Program-made: the position numbers and the translations under genes
In this document: piece after piece, positions 8,408-17,212 of the stretch
Layout: each line of letters starts with the position of its first letter
Numbering within the stretch: the first letter of the stretch is position 1
Assembly (NCBI GenBank): GCA_005778225.1
Contig: SXPC01000072.1
Span: forward strand, 1-33,795
Reading direction: 5' to 3'
Length of the DNA: 33,795 nt
Source: Planctomyces sp.
Lineage (GTDB): Bacteria; Planctomycetota; Planctomycetia; Planctomycetales; Planctomycetaceae
Notes under the pieces: model-generated
The model's input: only the letters and a program-made list of their open reading frames with translations
Told to the model about the DNA's origin: nothing
The model's database searches: none

Positions 8408-9610
8408 TTACTTGTTGGCTGCGACTTCCACGTTTGGCTGAGTCAGGACCGGGACGCCGGCTCCGTTATCGTTGGCCTTCAGTGTTCGTGCTTTCCAACC
8501 AGTGGCTTGGACAATTGATGGGGACTGAGTGAGTTCGTTGCGAGGAGCAGGTTGTGGAACAGAAACCGCGACTTGTTGAGCATCGTTGCTGCGGATCGCG
8601 TTGATCTGATCCTTGTTCAGGAGACGGTACCCATCGTTCGAAGCTTGCATGGAACCACGCAGGTTATGAGAAGCTGGTTGAACGGTTGGACGAGGAGCCG
8701 GTGCTTTTTGCAGCATACCGGAGCGTTGATCGATCGGTCGCAGAGAGGTATCAGTTGGCTTGTTGTTATTGCCTTCTGCACTGCGAGAGAAGTTCGGATC
8801 AGGCGTTGGGCCAGTTGCGGTGCGAGTTGTGTCGGTGTTCCAAGGAATGAAACCGTTCGCGGTTTGTGTTCCGTAGGGTTTCATTTCGTAGGTCGTGACG
8901 GGAACCTGAGCGACCTGGACTTCTTCCTTCCACTCGACAACCTGCACAGCGACCTGGCGAGTCTGGGTGATCGGAACCTGTTTGGCGACGGTGTAAGCGA
9001 CTTCCTTAGTTGAAGGAATCGCGACCATGCGGGTCACTGGGATCTGTTGAGCCACCATGTTGGGGACATACTGGCGATGGGAGACGACGCTGGGTGTGAA
9101 GGTGTTACGGATCGAGTGGCCGGTGCGGTTCATCCAGCCCATGAAGGTCGGGCGGTTGTCGTATTGGCATGAAGAGATCTTTGGGCGGCATTCCGACCAG
9201 GTCTGCCATTGTCCCATGTCGACGCAGCGTTGCTGGTATTCAGTGATTGGCTGGTAGTTGACTTGAGAGACTTGAGCGGTGCGTTGCTCGTATTGTGTCT
9301 GGTAAGTGGTGAACTGCTGGTCTTGCATGACGGTCTTGTATTCCGGCTTGCGGACGACCTGTCGAACTTCCTGCATGACGGTTTTTGGTTCGTTTCGGTA
9401 GCATACATAGCTGACTTGTGGAACGCAGTAAGTGCCACCCGCAGCAGAGGCTGTCTGAGAGTAGGCCATTGGGGCCTGATAAGAGACAGCTGCGGTCTGA
9501 GCACAGGAATTACATTGATTGAAAAGTTGAGCCGAAGCAGGAGAAGCTGAGCCAGCCAGAGCAGCAACAGCGGTCAACCAGGCTAAGCCGCGAGTCTTGG
9601 AAAACAACAT
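8408..9610 (-). CDS. Secreted planctomycete protein with YTV-like Val/Thr/Gln repeats
   Basis: A 400-residue exported protein. The signal peptide (GLAWLTAVAALAGSASPASA) should be cut before QLFNQC. The mature part begins Cys-rich (CNSC). Two blocks of alternating Val/Gln/Thr follow at about residues 75-135 (EVRQVVRKPEYKTVMQ, YEQRTAQVSQVNYQ) and 185-250 (QQIPVTRMVAIP, EVAYTVAKQVPITQ, EVQVAQVPVTTYE). Such short beta-forming repeats with YTV/VPVT cores are typical of a secreted family seen mainly in planctomycetes, which I recall as Pfam YTV; that assignment is from memory. The C-terminal 150 residues are Asn/Pro/Gln-rich and probably disordered. The function is unknown; a cell-wall or envelope surface role is inferred from export and repeats. 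It is transcribed alone, in the same direction as the large repeat protein upstream. Confidence 0.82.
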   Translation of the reverse strand: MLFSKTRGLAWLTAVAALAGSASPASAQLFNQCNSCAQTAAVSYQAPMAYSQTASAAGGTYCVPQVSYVCYRNEPKTVMQEVRQVVRKPEYKTVMQDQQFTTYQTQYEQRTAQVSQVNYQPITEYQQRCVDMGQWQTWSECRPKISSCQYDNRPTFMGWMNRTGHSIRNTFTPSVVSHRQYVPNMVAQQIPVTRMVAIPSTKEVAYTVAKQVPITQTRQVAVQVVEWKEEVQVAQVPVTTYEMKPYGTQTANGFIPWNTDTTRTATGPTPDPNFSRSAEGNNNKPTDTSLRPIDQRSGMLQKAPAPRPTVQPASHNLRGSMQASNDGYRLLNKDQINAIRSNDAQQVAVSVPQPAPRNELTQSPSIVQATGWKARTLKANDNGAGVPVLTQPNVEVAANK

Positions 9611-9944
9611 CGGGATAATTCCTGTACCTATGGAGAAGGAAAATGATTTGCAAACAAACTTGCGGGTGTCTGGGGGGAGATCAGTAGGCCTGTGAAAGGC
9701 GTCTGTGTCTGACGTCCGTTAAGTGCGGGGGGTTTGTACGAAAATCGAATTTTTCCCTCAAGATCCTAAATCAAACTGCCGAGGGCCCTTGAAAAGATTA
9801 CATGCGCGGCGGTTTTCTGGCCGATGTTCGCGAAGTTGCGGATTTTGATTCAAGTTCGGGAATCGCGAGAACGAGACTGCTTCGTGATTGCCTACGAGTC
9901 ATGAGCCAACACGCGATTGCGCTCAATTTGCGAACCTCGAAGAA

Positions 9945-9974
9945 CATGCTTGCCCGAAGCTGCCAGCTTGGCAC
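9945..9974. repeat. Half copy of the CATGCTTGC...GCAC repeat
   Basis: These 30 bases match 26513-26542 at 27 positions. In this copy the changes break the outer hairpin, so it looks like a decayed single half of the paired element found complete at 26453-26542. Confidence 0.7.
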
Positions 9975-9994
9975 GCCCTAGCGATACAAAGAAA

Positions 9995-10026
9995 AAGGCC
10001 CCGCACGATCACTCGTACGGGGCCTT
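9995..10026 (-). terminator. Intrinsic terminator of the 1107-residue protein gene
   Basis: AAGGCCCCG (9995-10003) pairs perfectly with CGGGGCCTT (10018-10026), and CACG/CGTA bases inside extend the stem with one mismatch. On the minus strand the stem is followed by a T-rich run (from A-rich 9987-9996). It lies 35 bases beyond the stop codon at 10062. Confidence 0.85.
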
Positions 10027-10061
10027 CAGTTCTTTAAATGCGTTTGGTTGGTTATTGGATG

Positions 10062-13000
10062 TCAGTCGCCGCCGCGACGACCTCCCTTGCCACCACCTCC
10101 GCCGCCACCGCTTTTAGCAGCGCCGCTGCCTTTGTTACCGCCACCGCTGCTGCGGTCTGCGCCGCGACTTGGTGGTGAGCTGCTGCGTTGAGGAGGACGT
10201 GATGCTGCGGGAGCAGGACGTGACTCTCGTGAAGGCTGTGGACTTGCCTGGCGAGTTGGAGCAGGTTTCGATTCACGAGCCGCAGGAGCGGGACGTGATT
10301 CACGAGCTGCAGGTGCTGGTGTCGGACGTGCTTGACGTGTTGGAGTCGTTGAAGGGCGAGCTTCTCGAACCGTACCCGTCGGAACGCGGGAATCGCTGCC
10401 GCGGTTCAGGTTCCCAGGATTGACGGTGCGTGGCTCGCGACTGCGCTCAGCTCCATTTGCTCCTGTCGGTGGAGCCACCGGAGGACGAACATTAGCACCA
10501 CGGTTTGGATTCGGAGGACGGTCTGTCAGGCCACCGCGAGGCGAGTCTGGGTTGCGTCGTTCTAATCCGCCGTTGCCAATCGCGCCACGCTCAGGGTCGG
10601 CTGTTCGCAATCGTTCTGGGCTTGGACCACCAGGTTGGTTGCCGCCGTTGGTGGCTCCACTCTGAGCAGGAGCACCGCCAGCGTCGGGACCGGTTTTGAT
10701 TCCGTAACCGTTGGCTGGAAGACGATCGGGACGTGGGCCACGGTCAGTTGTTCTCGCGGGGTTCATTCCAGGACGAGTGAGGTCTGTGGTGGCATTGTTG
10801 CCACCGCGTCCACCGCCGTTACCGCCGCCTGCGTTTCCACCACCTGCATTGCCGCCGCCGTTACCGGCACCGCCGCCAGGACGATTGCCTCCACCTGCAC
10901 CTGGACCGGCTCCTGGCTGACCGCCAGGCTGGTTACCAGGACGATTTGCTCCCGGTCGTCCGCCACCAGCGCCGGGCTGGTTACCGCCACCGGCATTCCC
11001 AGGAGCGACTCCCGGGTTGGTCGGAAGGTTTGGACGTTGCGGTGGGTTCGTTTGTCCGCCACCGCCGCCTTGACCGGGATTTGCGCCGGGCTGTCCAGGT
11101 CGACCTCCGCCTCCTGGCTGACCTGGGCTCGTGCCGGGGTTCGTACCAGGATTTGTTCCTGGATTCGTCCCCGGTTGGTTGGGACGGTTTGGTCGATCAG
11201 GGCGAGTTGGGTTATCGCCACCTCGACCAGGATTCACGCCTGGTTTGTTGTCAGGGTTCGTTCCTGGTTGGTTCGGACGATTGGGTCGATCAGGATTGGT
11301 TCCCGGCTGGTTTGGACGAGCTGGGTTGTCGTTGTCTCCGGTTGGATTCGGCTGATCGGGTCGGTTCGGACGATCTGCTCCGGGTCGGCCAGGATTATCT
11401 TGTCCAGGATTATTTCCAGGACGATTTGGACGATCCATTCCGGGACGATCACCATTGTTGTCGCCAGGATTTTGTCCTGGGCGATTGTTGCCCGGTTGAT
11501 CATTCCTTGGGCGATCATTGTCTGGACGATCACCTCGACCTGGACGATCACTTCCTGGACGATCATTCGCTGCGTCGTCCTGAGTTCCCGGGACGTTTGG
11601 CAGGATGTCGTTCAGTTCGCGGGGAGGACGATTTCGGCCTGGCTGATTGTTGTCAGCACGGTCATTGTTGTTGCCTGCACCGGGGCGATCTGCTCCCGGG
11701 CGGTCTGCACTGGGACGATTGTCGCCCGGGCGATTACCATCGAGGCGGTCTGCACCAGGTCGGTTGTTGTCGTTGCCGGGACGATCTGCACCAGGGCGAT
11801 CTGCTCCTGGACGATCAGATCGGTTGTTGAGTTGCTCTGGGAAGTTGATCTTCAGAGACTCGCGACGCTCGATCTGATTCTTGCCACCTTGACCACGCGA
11901 TTCGAAATCGCGTCGTTGTGAGACGACATCACGCCAAGCATCGTTGTTACGTGCCAGATCGTTGTTGTTGCGTCGAAGGTTGACAGGGAGTTGTCGATCA
12001 ATGTTCAAAGCCCGCAGGTCGTTGCGGTTATTGTTGTTGATGTCGAGTCCGATCAGTGAGTTACGCACGATGGAACGATCGAAGCCATTCCGCTGATTAG
12101 CAGTCCTGACGAAGTCGCGTTGGTCACGCCAAGTATTGCGAGGACGCCAGTCCGGGTTGTTGTTGTAGTAGTTGTTCCAGCGATCCAAGCGGCCGTAGAA
12201 ATTGTTGCCGTAGCGCCAGTTATAATAGCTGAAGAGCGGATTATAAGCATAGCGTCCTCCACCATATCCGCCGAAGCCGCCACGTCCACCCCAACCATAG
12301 TTGTACCAGGGACGGAAGCCCATGTTGACATAGTTCTGGCCATAGTAGTTCCCGAAGGCATACTGGTTATAGCCAGGTCGAATGAACATGTGGACCATCA
12401 GGTTGTCCCATGATCCGATGACGACGCGAGGACGGTAAATGCCGTTCCACCCGCCACGATTGAATCGGACAGGGGCATAAACCAGACCGCGATTAGCCAG
12501 ACCGTAATCCCAGTATCCTGTGTTATAGACGTAGCCGGCAGGGGTGTAGCTATACGATGAGTTAACCCACAGGTAATCATCGCGATATTGATCCCAATAG
12601 CCGGCGCGCCACTGATAATCATTATTGGCATATTCCCAGCAGCCGGGGACGTAGAAGTAACTATCACCGGGAGCGGGACTAGATGGTCCGCGTTCCAGTG
12701 TGGCAGGTGGTTCTGGGTAGTAGGAGATCTCAGCGACTTGCTCGTCCATCCACATTCCGGGGACCCATTGCGAGCCACCGTCGACCTGAGTCCAATAGCC
12801 GGGGACCCATTTGCGACCATCTGGCACGTCGCGCCAGATACCGCTGATCCACAGGTAGTCGTTGAGTTCTTGATCAAAGGCCCAATAACCAGGAATCCAG
12901 ACAACATTCGTTCCTTCGGGCATTTGCTCGGGAGGAACTTCGTTGATGGGTTCTGGTGGTTGAGTCGCGATGACCGGGCTGGCTGGATTCACAGTCTCAC

Positions 13001-13385
13001 TGGGAGTTGCGAACGCCTCGTGGAGAGGACCACGGGTGTAGATTTCCATGCCTTCTTCATCAGCTGGTTGCTGATCTTGTTCTTCCGGCGTCTGGAGGTC
13101 TGCTTTGTTGGCGAGGCCGGGGGTGATTTGTGAAGCGTTGGGGATGGCTTCAGGGGTTGTTGCTTGAGTGGCAGCAGGTGTGCTCAGATCCTGAGTCGTT
13201 GTGCCGGGAACCACGGTGGGATTGGGGCCGGGACTGGGAGGAATGATTCCCGGTTTGCCTTCTACCAAGCCCCCTTCTTTCTGAGGGACTGCTTCATACG
13301 TCGATTCCAGTTGTGCCCACGCCGGGGTCGTCAGTGCTAGACCGAGCGCCAGCCCGCCGGGCCAAATCATTCTTCTTTTCATCAT
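10062..13385 (-). CDS. Giant secreted low-complexity protein with W..GYW repeats
   Basis: A 1107-residue exported protein with a signal peptide (GGLALGLALTTPAWA, then QLES). After a Pro/Thr-rich segment, about residues 145-300 contain repeated aromatic units such as WIPGYW, WVPGYW, WVPGMW, WRAGYW and YNTGYW, which fit the WXXGXW/YXWVPGYW repeat family. A Tyr/Asn/Gly/Arg-rich region follows, then roughly 400 residues of Asp/Arg/Pro/Gly/Asn tracts (DRPGADRPG, NPGTNPGT). The C-terminus is Ser/Arg/Pro/Ala-rich and ends in Gly/Lys/Arg. It is strongly basic and probably disordered, a candidate surface or matrix protein; no enzyme domain is visible. Upstream AAGGAG lies 3 bases before the first ATG and 6 before the second (13382), so initiation at the second Met is likely. 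Confidence 0.85.
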   Translation of the reverse strand: MMKRRMIWPGGLALGLALTTPAWAQLESTYEAVPQKEGGLVEGKPGIIPPSPGPNPTVVPGTTTQDLSTPAATQATTPEAIPNASQITPGLANKADLQTPEEQDQQPADEEGMEIYTRGPLHEAFATPSETVNPASPVIATQPPEPINEVPPEQMPEGTNVVWIPGYWAFDQELNDYLWISGIWRDVPDGRKWVPGYWTQVDGGSQWVPGMWMDEQVAEISYYPEPPATLERGPSSPAPGDSYFYVPGCWEYANNDYQWRAGYWDQYRDDYLWVNSSYSYTPAGYVYNTGYWDYGLANRGLVYAPVRFNRGGWNGIYRPRVVIGSWDNLMVHMFIRPGYNQYAFGNYYGQNYVNMGFRPWYNYGWGGRGGFGGYGGGRYAYNPLFSYYNWRYGNNFYGRLDRWNNYYNNNPDWRPRNTWRDQRDFVRTANQRNGFDRSIVRNSLIGLDINNNNRNDLRALNIDRQLPVNLRRNNNDLARNNDAWRDVVSQRRDFESRGQGGKNQIERRESLKINFPEQLNNRSDRPGADRPGADRPGNDNNRPGADRLDGNRPGDNRPSADRPGADRPGAGNNNDRADNNQPGRNRPPRELNDILPNVPGTQDDAANDRPGSDRPGRGDRPDNDRPRNDQPGNNRPGQNPGDNNGDRPGMDRPNRPGNNPGQDNPGRPGADRPNRPDQPNPTGDNDNPARPNQPGTNPDRPNRPNQPGTNPDNKPGVNPGRGGDNPTRPDRPNRPNQPGTNPGTNPGTNPGTSPGQPGGGGRPGQPGANPGQGGGGGQTNPPQRPNLPTNPGVAPGNAGGGNQPGAGGGRPGANRPGNQPGGQPGAGPGAGGGNRPGGGAGNGGGNAGGGNAGGGNGGGRGGNNATTDLTRPGMNPARTTDRGPRPDRLPANGYGIKTGPDAGGAPAQSGATNGGNQPGGPSPERLRTADPERGAIGNGGLERRNPDSPRGGLTDRPPNPNRGANVRPPVAPPTGANGAERSREPRTVNPGNLNRGSDSRVPTGTVREARPSTTPTRQARPTPAPAARESRPAPAARESKPAPTRQASPQPSRESRPAPAASRPPQRSSSPPSRGADRSSGGGNKGSGAAKSGGGGGGGKGGRRGGD
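10700..11830 (-). repeat. Low-complexity coding repeat (Pro-Gly-Asn-Arg-Asp tracts)
   Basis: Within the large secreted-protein gene the DNA consists of imperfect short repeats related to GGACGATC and CCAGG/TTGGTC units that encode RPG, DRPGAD and NPGT tracts. Long open frames appear in other frames here only because of this repetition. The stretch is prone to slippage and to assembly error. Confidence 0.75.
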
Positions 13386-13848
13386 TGTCTCCTTGAGAAC
13401 GGTGCGATTCTCTCGTCGTTTATTTCCATTGGATGGCTACGTCACGCCATTGTTGATGCAGATGCGTCCAGCAAAATCACGAGAAGGTCATCTTAAAGGG
13501 CAAAAGTGATGCCATGTGCGTTCAGTTCAACGGATTGTGGTCAGACCACGCGATTCGTCGACTCCCGACGGTTCGTCGCATCTTGCTTCTTTGTTTGATC
13601 GACAACAAGACAGTGTCTCACCATGCACGATCGGCGTTCATCATGGTTTCGTCGCAAGCATAACGGGAGGCAGCTTGTGAACTGAGTTGTCGGAAAAGTT
13701 CCCCGGCTTGACCTGCAGAACCCTCATATTTCATCGCTGCTGCTGAATTCATGGGTGGAGTATGACAAATCCGGACGCCTGGCAATTCAGAAAAACTAGA
13801 TTCTTTTTGTAACACATCCGTCCCTCTTCCGCCCTGAAGGCATAAGAG
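13386..13848. other. Divergent promoter region without a supported gene
   Basis: This 463-base spacer separates the minus-strand giant protein gene from the plus-strand zinc-ribbon membrane protein. A 65-residue minus frame (13618-13815) has no recognisable features and was not called. Promoters for both flanking genes must lie here, but I see no convincing pair of boxes. Confidence 0.55.
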
Positions 13849-14967
13849 ATGTCGCGAACTGCGCTCAAAGTGTCATCAACCGGACAACAAAAAACTGCGG
13901 AGCTCCCGTCCCCGCTCACGCTGCGTGATGTGATCAATCAAGAGATGGAGGCCAAATCAGGCGCCTCAAAATCCACCTGTCCACAATGCCCGAATACGGA
14001 CGCCTGGGGGACTTCGATTTTCTGTCCAAAGTGTGGATGGTATCCCAAGATCGGGAAATACGTTCCGTTCGATCAACCCGAGCAGCAGTCCCGCCAGGAA
14101 GAGATCCTGAGTGTCTGGGATGCCTGGAAAGCGGTCCCGGGCTGGGCGTGGCCCGTTATCGTGGGCAACGTGCTGATTGCTGCTACGGATATTGGAATCG
14201 CGATCGCGTACGCCAAGACTCCGACACCTGCCACCATCGGCTTCTTTCAGCTGACGATCTCCGCGCTGATGTTGCTGCCGCTGCATCTGTTTGCCTATCT
14301 GAAGTCGTTACCCGATTCGGATGAGATTAAGCCGTTTGATATTTTTCTTAAGCCGAGGCTCGTCTGGAAGCGGACGTTCGACCAGCTTCCCAAGACCGCC
14401 ATTCAGGTCTGGCTGGCCTCGTTTTCCGTAGGTGGGATTATTTTTGCGACCCTGTTCCTAGGGGGCACGAACGTCAACGCACTGCTGGACGGGATGGCTG
14501 TGAAAAAGAAGCCGTCGTCGTGCGTCATGGGAGCAGTGACGAATGCGACTGGCAAAGAAGAGCCCGACATGACGATGGAGGAGGCTCTCACTGCCTTCAC
14601 AGGGGCTGCAGAAGCTGCCAAAGGAACTCCTCTGGGTGGGCCCGACGAGACGGCCAAAGAGTCGGTTGTCTGCTGCGTGATTGGTTTCCGATTAAGCGGC
14701 GGGGTATTGAGCACACTGGTCGTCGCGGAGAAGGAACAAGGATACTGGGTCTACCGCGGCGAAGCCTCGTGTGAAAACATTTCGCCGAGCGAGCAGGAGA
14801 AGTTCAAAGAAGCTGCTCGTTTGCTGATCCGCCGGAAACCGGCGGTCGCGGCTCCGGGTGATGCTTTCTGGATGACCCCCTACGTCATGTGCGAAGTCGA
14901 ATTCAGCGACCGAACCCCCAGCGGACGCTTCCTCAAAGCCAAGCTGAAACAGGTTTTGTTGAAATAG
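13849..14967 (+). CDS. Membrane protein with N-terminal zinc ribbon, function unknown
   Basis: A 372-residue protein I cannot assign to a named family. Residues about 44-65 hold two Cys pairs (CPQC, then CPKC) typical of a small zinc ribbon. Three hydrophobic segments follow (WPVIVGNVLIAATDIGIAIAY, then FFQLTISALMLLPLHLFAYL, then a third ending GGIIFATLFLGG), giving a membrane anchor in the middle. The C-terminal 180 residues are soluble and contain several Cys residues and a beta-rich end. A GAAGG sequence about 10 bases before ATG 13849 supports this start. Its stop codon TAG at 14965-14967 touches the stop codon of queE on the other strand with no base between. Confidence 0.75.
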   Translation: MSRTALKVSSTGQQKTAELPSPLTLRDVINQEMEAKSGASKSTCPQCPNTDAWGTSIFCPKCGWYPKIGKYVPFDQPEQQSRQEEILSVWDAWKAVPGWAWPVIVGNVLIAATDIGIAIAYAKTPTPATIGFFQLTISALMLLPLHLFAYLKSLPDSDEIKPFDIFLKPRLVWKRTFDQLPKTAIQVWLASFSVGGIIFATLFLGGTNVNALLDGMAVKKKPSSCVMGAVTNATGKEEPDMTMEEALTAFTGAAEAAKGTPLGGPDETAKESVVCCVIGFRLSGGVLSTLVVAEKEQGYWVYRGEASCENISPSEQEKFKEAARLLIRRKPAVAAPGDAFWMTPYVMCEVEFSDRTPSGRFLKAKLKQVLLK

Positions 14968-15648
14968 TCACGTTCCGCGCATCTGACCGAACAACTCGAT
15001 GTGCAGGCGATTGGAGACGCGCAATCCATGCTGCTCTGCGAGCGGGGTCAGCCAGTCGAGGTGGCCTGAGAGTTCTTCGCGCGTGCGCGCCTGTGGCATG
15101 AGATAGACGCGGTCTGCTTCGATCCCGCGATGCTCACTCAAGTAGCTGAGGACTTCCTTCACGTCACTTGGCTCATCAATGACGAACTTCAACTGATAGG
15201 GATAATCCCGCGTCAAACGGGCGATGACTTCGGGGCGATTCCGCTGGGCATCATGACGAATCGCCCAGCCTGACTCGACGGGCGGTGTCGAGTTGGCCAG
15301 CTTCGGGCTGATCGACATCAAATCACACTCAACGGCTCGATCGACCGTCCCTGCCGTCTCAATCGTGATGACATGGCCTGCTGATTTTAATCGCGAAGTG
15401 AACTCGATCGACTCTACCAGCAGCATCGGCTCGCCTCCCGTCAGGACGACATGCTCGGTGTCGTAGGCGATGACTTCGGCGATCAGCTCATCCATCGCCC
15501 GCTTTGTTCCCTCGGGCTCCCAAGATGTGTAGGGCGTATCACAAAACCAGCAGCGAAGATTGCATCCCGACGTGCGCACAAAGACTGACGGCGTCCCTGT
15601 ATAGACCCCTTCCCCCTGCACCGATCGAAAGACCTCAGCAATCCTCAA
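14968..15648 (-). CDS. queE: 7-carboxy-7-deazaguanine synthase (radical SAM)
   Basis: A 226-residue radical SAM enzyme. The N-terminus (IAEVFRSVQGEGVYTGTPSVF) is the family signature, followed by the cluster motif C-x-x-x-C-x-x-C (CNLRCWFC) that binds the 4Fe-4S cluster, and by the SAM-binding LTGGEP. QueE converts 6-carboxy-tetrahydropterin to 7-carboxy-7-deazaguanine in the pathway to queuosine and related 7-deazapurines. The start is a TTG at 15648; it gives the canonical first residues and no ATG or GTG lies nearby in frame, so a weak TTG start is likely real. No other queuosine genes are in the window. The gene is convergent with, and directly abuts, the zinc-ribbon membrane protein gene. 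Confidence 0.93.
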   Translation of the reverse strand: MRIAEVFRSVQGEGVYTGTPSVFVRTSGCNLRCWFCDTPYTSWEPEGTKRAMDELIAEVIAYDTEHVVLTGGEPMLLVESIEFTSRLKSAGHVITIETAGTVDRAVECDLMSISPKLANSTPPVESGWAIRHDAQRNRPEVIARLTRDYPYQLKFVIDEPSDVKEVLSYLSEHRGIEADRVYLMPQARTREELSGHLDWLTPLAEQHGLRVSNRLHIELFGQMRGT

Positions 15649-15681
15649 AGAACCTGACCCATCTAACTTTTCGCAGCACTT

Positions 15682-15897
15682 TCAAATCACGGTCTTCTTA
15701 TTTCGATGAGAATAATCCCGGCACGCGGCGATATCAGATTGGGTGACGTGAGGATAGTTCTCAACAATTTGCTGATCAGACCAAGAAGCATCCAGTAATT
15801 CACAGATCAATTCGACACTGATTCTCGTGCCCCGAATGACAGGCTTTCCACCGAGAACACCAGGGCTCGATGTGATTGTCTCATCCTGATCACCCAT
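15682..15897 (-). CDS. DUF433 protein (VapB45-like antitoxin fold), orphan
   Basis: A 71-residue protein with the DUF433 core: ITSSPGVLGGKPVIRGTRISV followed by LICELL and the end motif ENYPHVTQSDI. DUF433 proteins have a winged helix-like DNA-binding fold and often act as antitoxins paired with a PIN-like DUF5615 toxin just downstream. Here the next gene downstream is queE after only 33 bases, and no PIN-domain frame is visible on either side, so it is either an orphan remnant or a free-standing regulator. Start at ATG 15897. Confidence 0.85.
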   Translation of the reverse strand: MGDQDETITSSPGVLGGKPVIRGTRISVELICELLDASWSDQQIVENYPHVTQSDIAACRDYSHRNKKTVI

Positions 15898-15911
15898 GGT
15901 ATTTTCTCTTA

Positions 15912-15995
15912 CCTTTGAGACTTCGCGACTTCGCGTTAGAAAAATCCAAGCTCTGTGATCTCTGCTCCCCTCGGCGGACTCTGCGTTCCAGTCTG
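15912..15995. repeat. Probable decayed CTCTGTG/CTCTGCG-type intergenic repeat
   Basis: The stretch has the word pattern ACTTCGCG, CTCTGTGATCTCTG, CTCCCC and ACTCTGCG. This resembles the arms of the inverted repeat at 32413-32570 but without a matching second arm. The relationship is judged by eye. Confidence 0.35.
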
Positions 15996-16002
15996 ATTTC
16001 TG

Positions 16003-16344
16003 TCAAACTTCCATGCCCGCATCAACGATCGATTGGGCGTCGAGCATTTCCAGGACGTTTCCGAAGGGGTCTGATGTGTAGACCGATTTTGTTTTGTCGC
16101 GGTGGAGTTTCAGCTCGCCGAACTCGGCTGCTTTGGGGGTGGAGAAGCCCAGGTGTGGGGGGTGCTGGTCTGGCAGGACGAGGGCCATGTAGATGTTGCG
16201 GAATTTGAGCAGGCCCCAGGTGGCATCCTGATAGGCGATCTCGCAGCGGAACTGCTCCTGATACCATGTGATGGCTTCAGCGATGTTGTCGACTTTGATC
16301 GCGATGTGATGCAGTGCATCGAGGCTATGTCCGGTGTCGGCCAT
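16003..16344 (-). CDS. VOC-family (glyoxalase/dioxygenase fold) protein
   Basis: A 113-residue protein with a single vicinal-oxygen-chelate module. LHHIAIKVDNIAEAITWYQE is the usual first beta-alpha-beta unit with a metal-ligand His; the second half ends VYTSDPFGNVLEMLD, with the typical DPFGN turn and the metal-ligand Glu. Family members include glyoxalase I, methylmalonyl-CoA epimerase and extradiol dioxygenases; the sequence does not decide between them. Nothing in the neighbourhood suggests a substrate. Start at ATG 16344 with no clear Shine-Dalgarno. Confidence 0.85.
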   Translation of the reverse strand: MADTGHSLDALHHIAIKVDNIAEAITWYQEQFRCEIAYQDATWGLLKFRNIYMALVLPDQHPPHLGFSTPKAAEFGELKLHRDKTKSVYTSDPFGNVLEMLDAQSIVDAGMEV

Positions 16345-16545
16345 GAGTAGGTGTCTTTAGTCTGCAGGAGGAGAGGAAGCAGGAATCGACGCGGATTTTT
16401 CTTTGATCCGACAGCGCGTGGCCTGCGTTTGTTCGGCATGAGATGATCTTGACCAAACGGATGATGTCTCCCATTGTAACGACGTCGCTGGACACGTCCA
16501 ATTGCCCCATTCGCTTGTCAAAACAAACATCGTAAGACAAACATC

Positions 16546-17175
16546 ATGCCCGAACTGGTTCAAACGATCCTGGAGTACCTGGACGACAACTGGATGAAAT
16601 TCGTCTGGGGGATCGTGATTGCAGGCGTGGGCTGGTATTTCGGGCGACGTCGGGCCAAAGCGAGCTGGAAAAAGCAGGAGTTCCTCAACCGGGTCAATGT
16701 TTCACTGAATCGGCTCGAAAATGGGGTCTTGCAGATCCGCACGATCAGCGAAAAACTGGCTGTGGAAGTCTTTCTCAATCAACATGCTGCTGAGCAGTTG
16801 CAGAAATACGCTGTCAAAACGACGCTCGAGAATCCCATGATTCCGATTCCCGCCTCGGAATTGTGGTTCTATTTGAACAGTCTTCTCAATGAGATTTCCG
16901 AGAAGTTTTCTGATGGCATTATTCGACAGGACCTTGGATTGCCGGTTCGTTCCGAATCGTATGTGATCTGCCTGACCTGCGAATGCGGCGGGGAAGTCAA
17001 GACCCGAAAAATCCGGGCGATGCTGATGACAAAGAGCGTTCTGGCGACTCTGGGTGATGAGTCACCAAAGTTCGAGCAACCGCAGCATAGTCTCCGCTGG
17101 AAGACACTGAAGTTTCTGCAAAGCCGGTACGCGAGTCATCCGGGGGAGTTTATGGAAGTCACCATTTCGCAGTGA
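16546..17175 (+). CDS. Membrane-anchored hypothetical protein
   Basis: A 209-residue protein I do not recognise. One N-terminal transmembrane helix (KFVWGIVIAGVGWYF, residues about 18-32) is followed by a basic stop-transfer sequence (GRRRAKASWKK) and then a helical cytoplasmic region. A Cys pair CLTCECGG lies near residue 145 and could bind metal, although only three Cys residues are present. Its start codon lies 201 bases from the divergent VOC gene. A six-hairpin repeat follows 37 bases after the stop codon. Confidence 0.7.
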   Translation: MPELVQTILEYLDDNWMKFVWGIVIAGVGWYFGRRRAKASWKKQEFLNRVNVSLNRLENGVLQIRTISEKLAVEVFLNQHAAEQLQKYAVKTTLENPMIPIPASELWFYLNSLLNEISEKFSDGIIRQDLGLPVRSESYVICLTCECGGEVKTRKIRAMLMTKSVLATLGDESPKFEQPQHSLRWKTLKFLQSRYASHPGEFMEVTISQ

Positions 17176-17212
17176 TCTGGGATGGTTGATTCCAGATGGG
17201 AGTTTTTCTTTT

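Larger units (their letters stand above)
9611..10061. other. Spacer between two secreted-protein genes
   Basis: No gene is supported here. The spacer must contain the promoter of the gene starting at 9610, but no confident -35/-10 pair was found. The right side holds half of a dispersed hairpin repeat (9945-9974) and the terminator of the next gene (9995-10026). Confidence 0.6.

Noticed and set aside
10635..11921. Long plus-strand open frame of 428 codons
   Set aside because: It is the antisense shadow of the repetitive Pro/Gly/Arg region of the minus-strand secreted protein; the composition (Trp/Ser/Ile/Thr runs) follows from that repeat and no domain is visible.
13618..13815. 65-residue minus-strand frame in the divergent spacer
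   Set aside because: No recognisable feature and no ribosome binding site.
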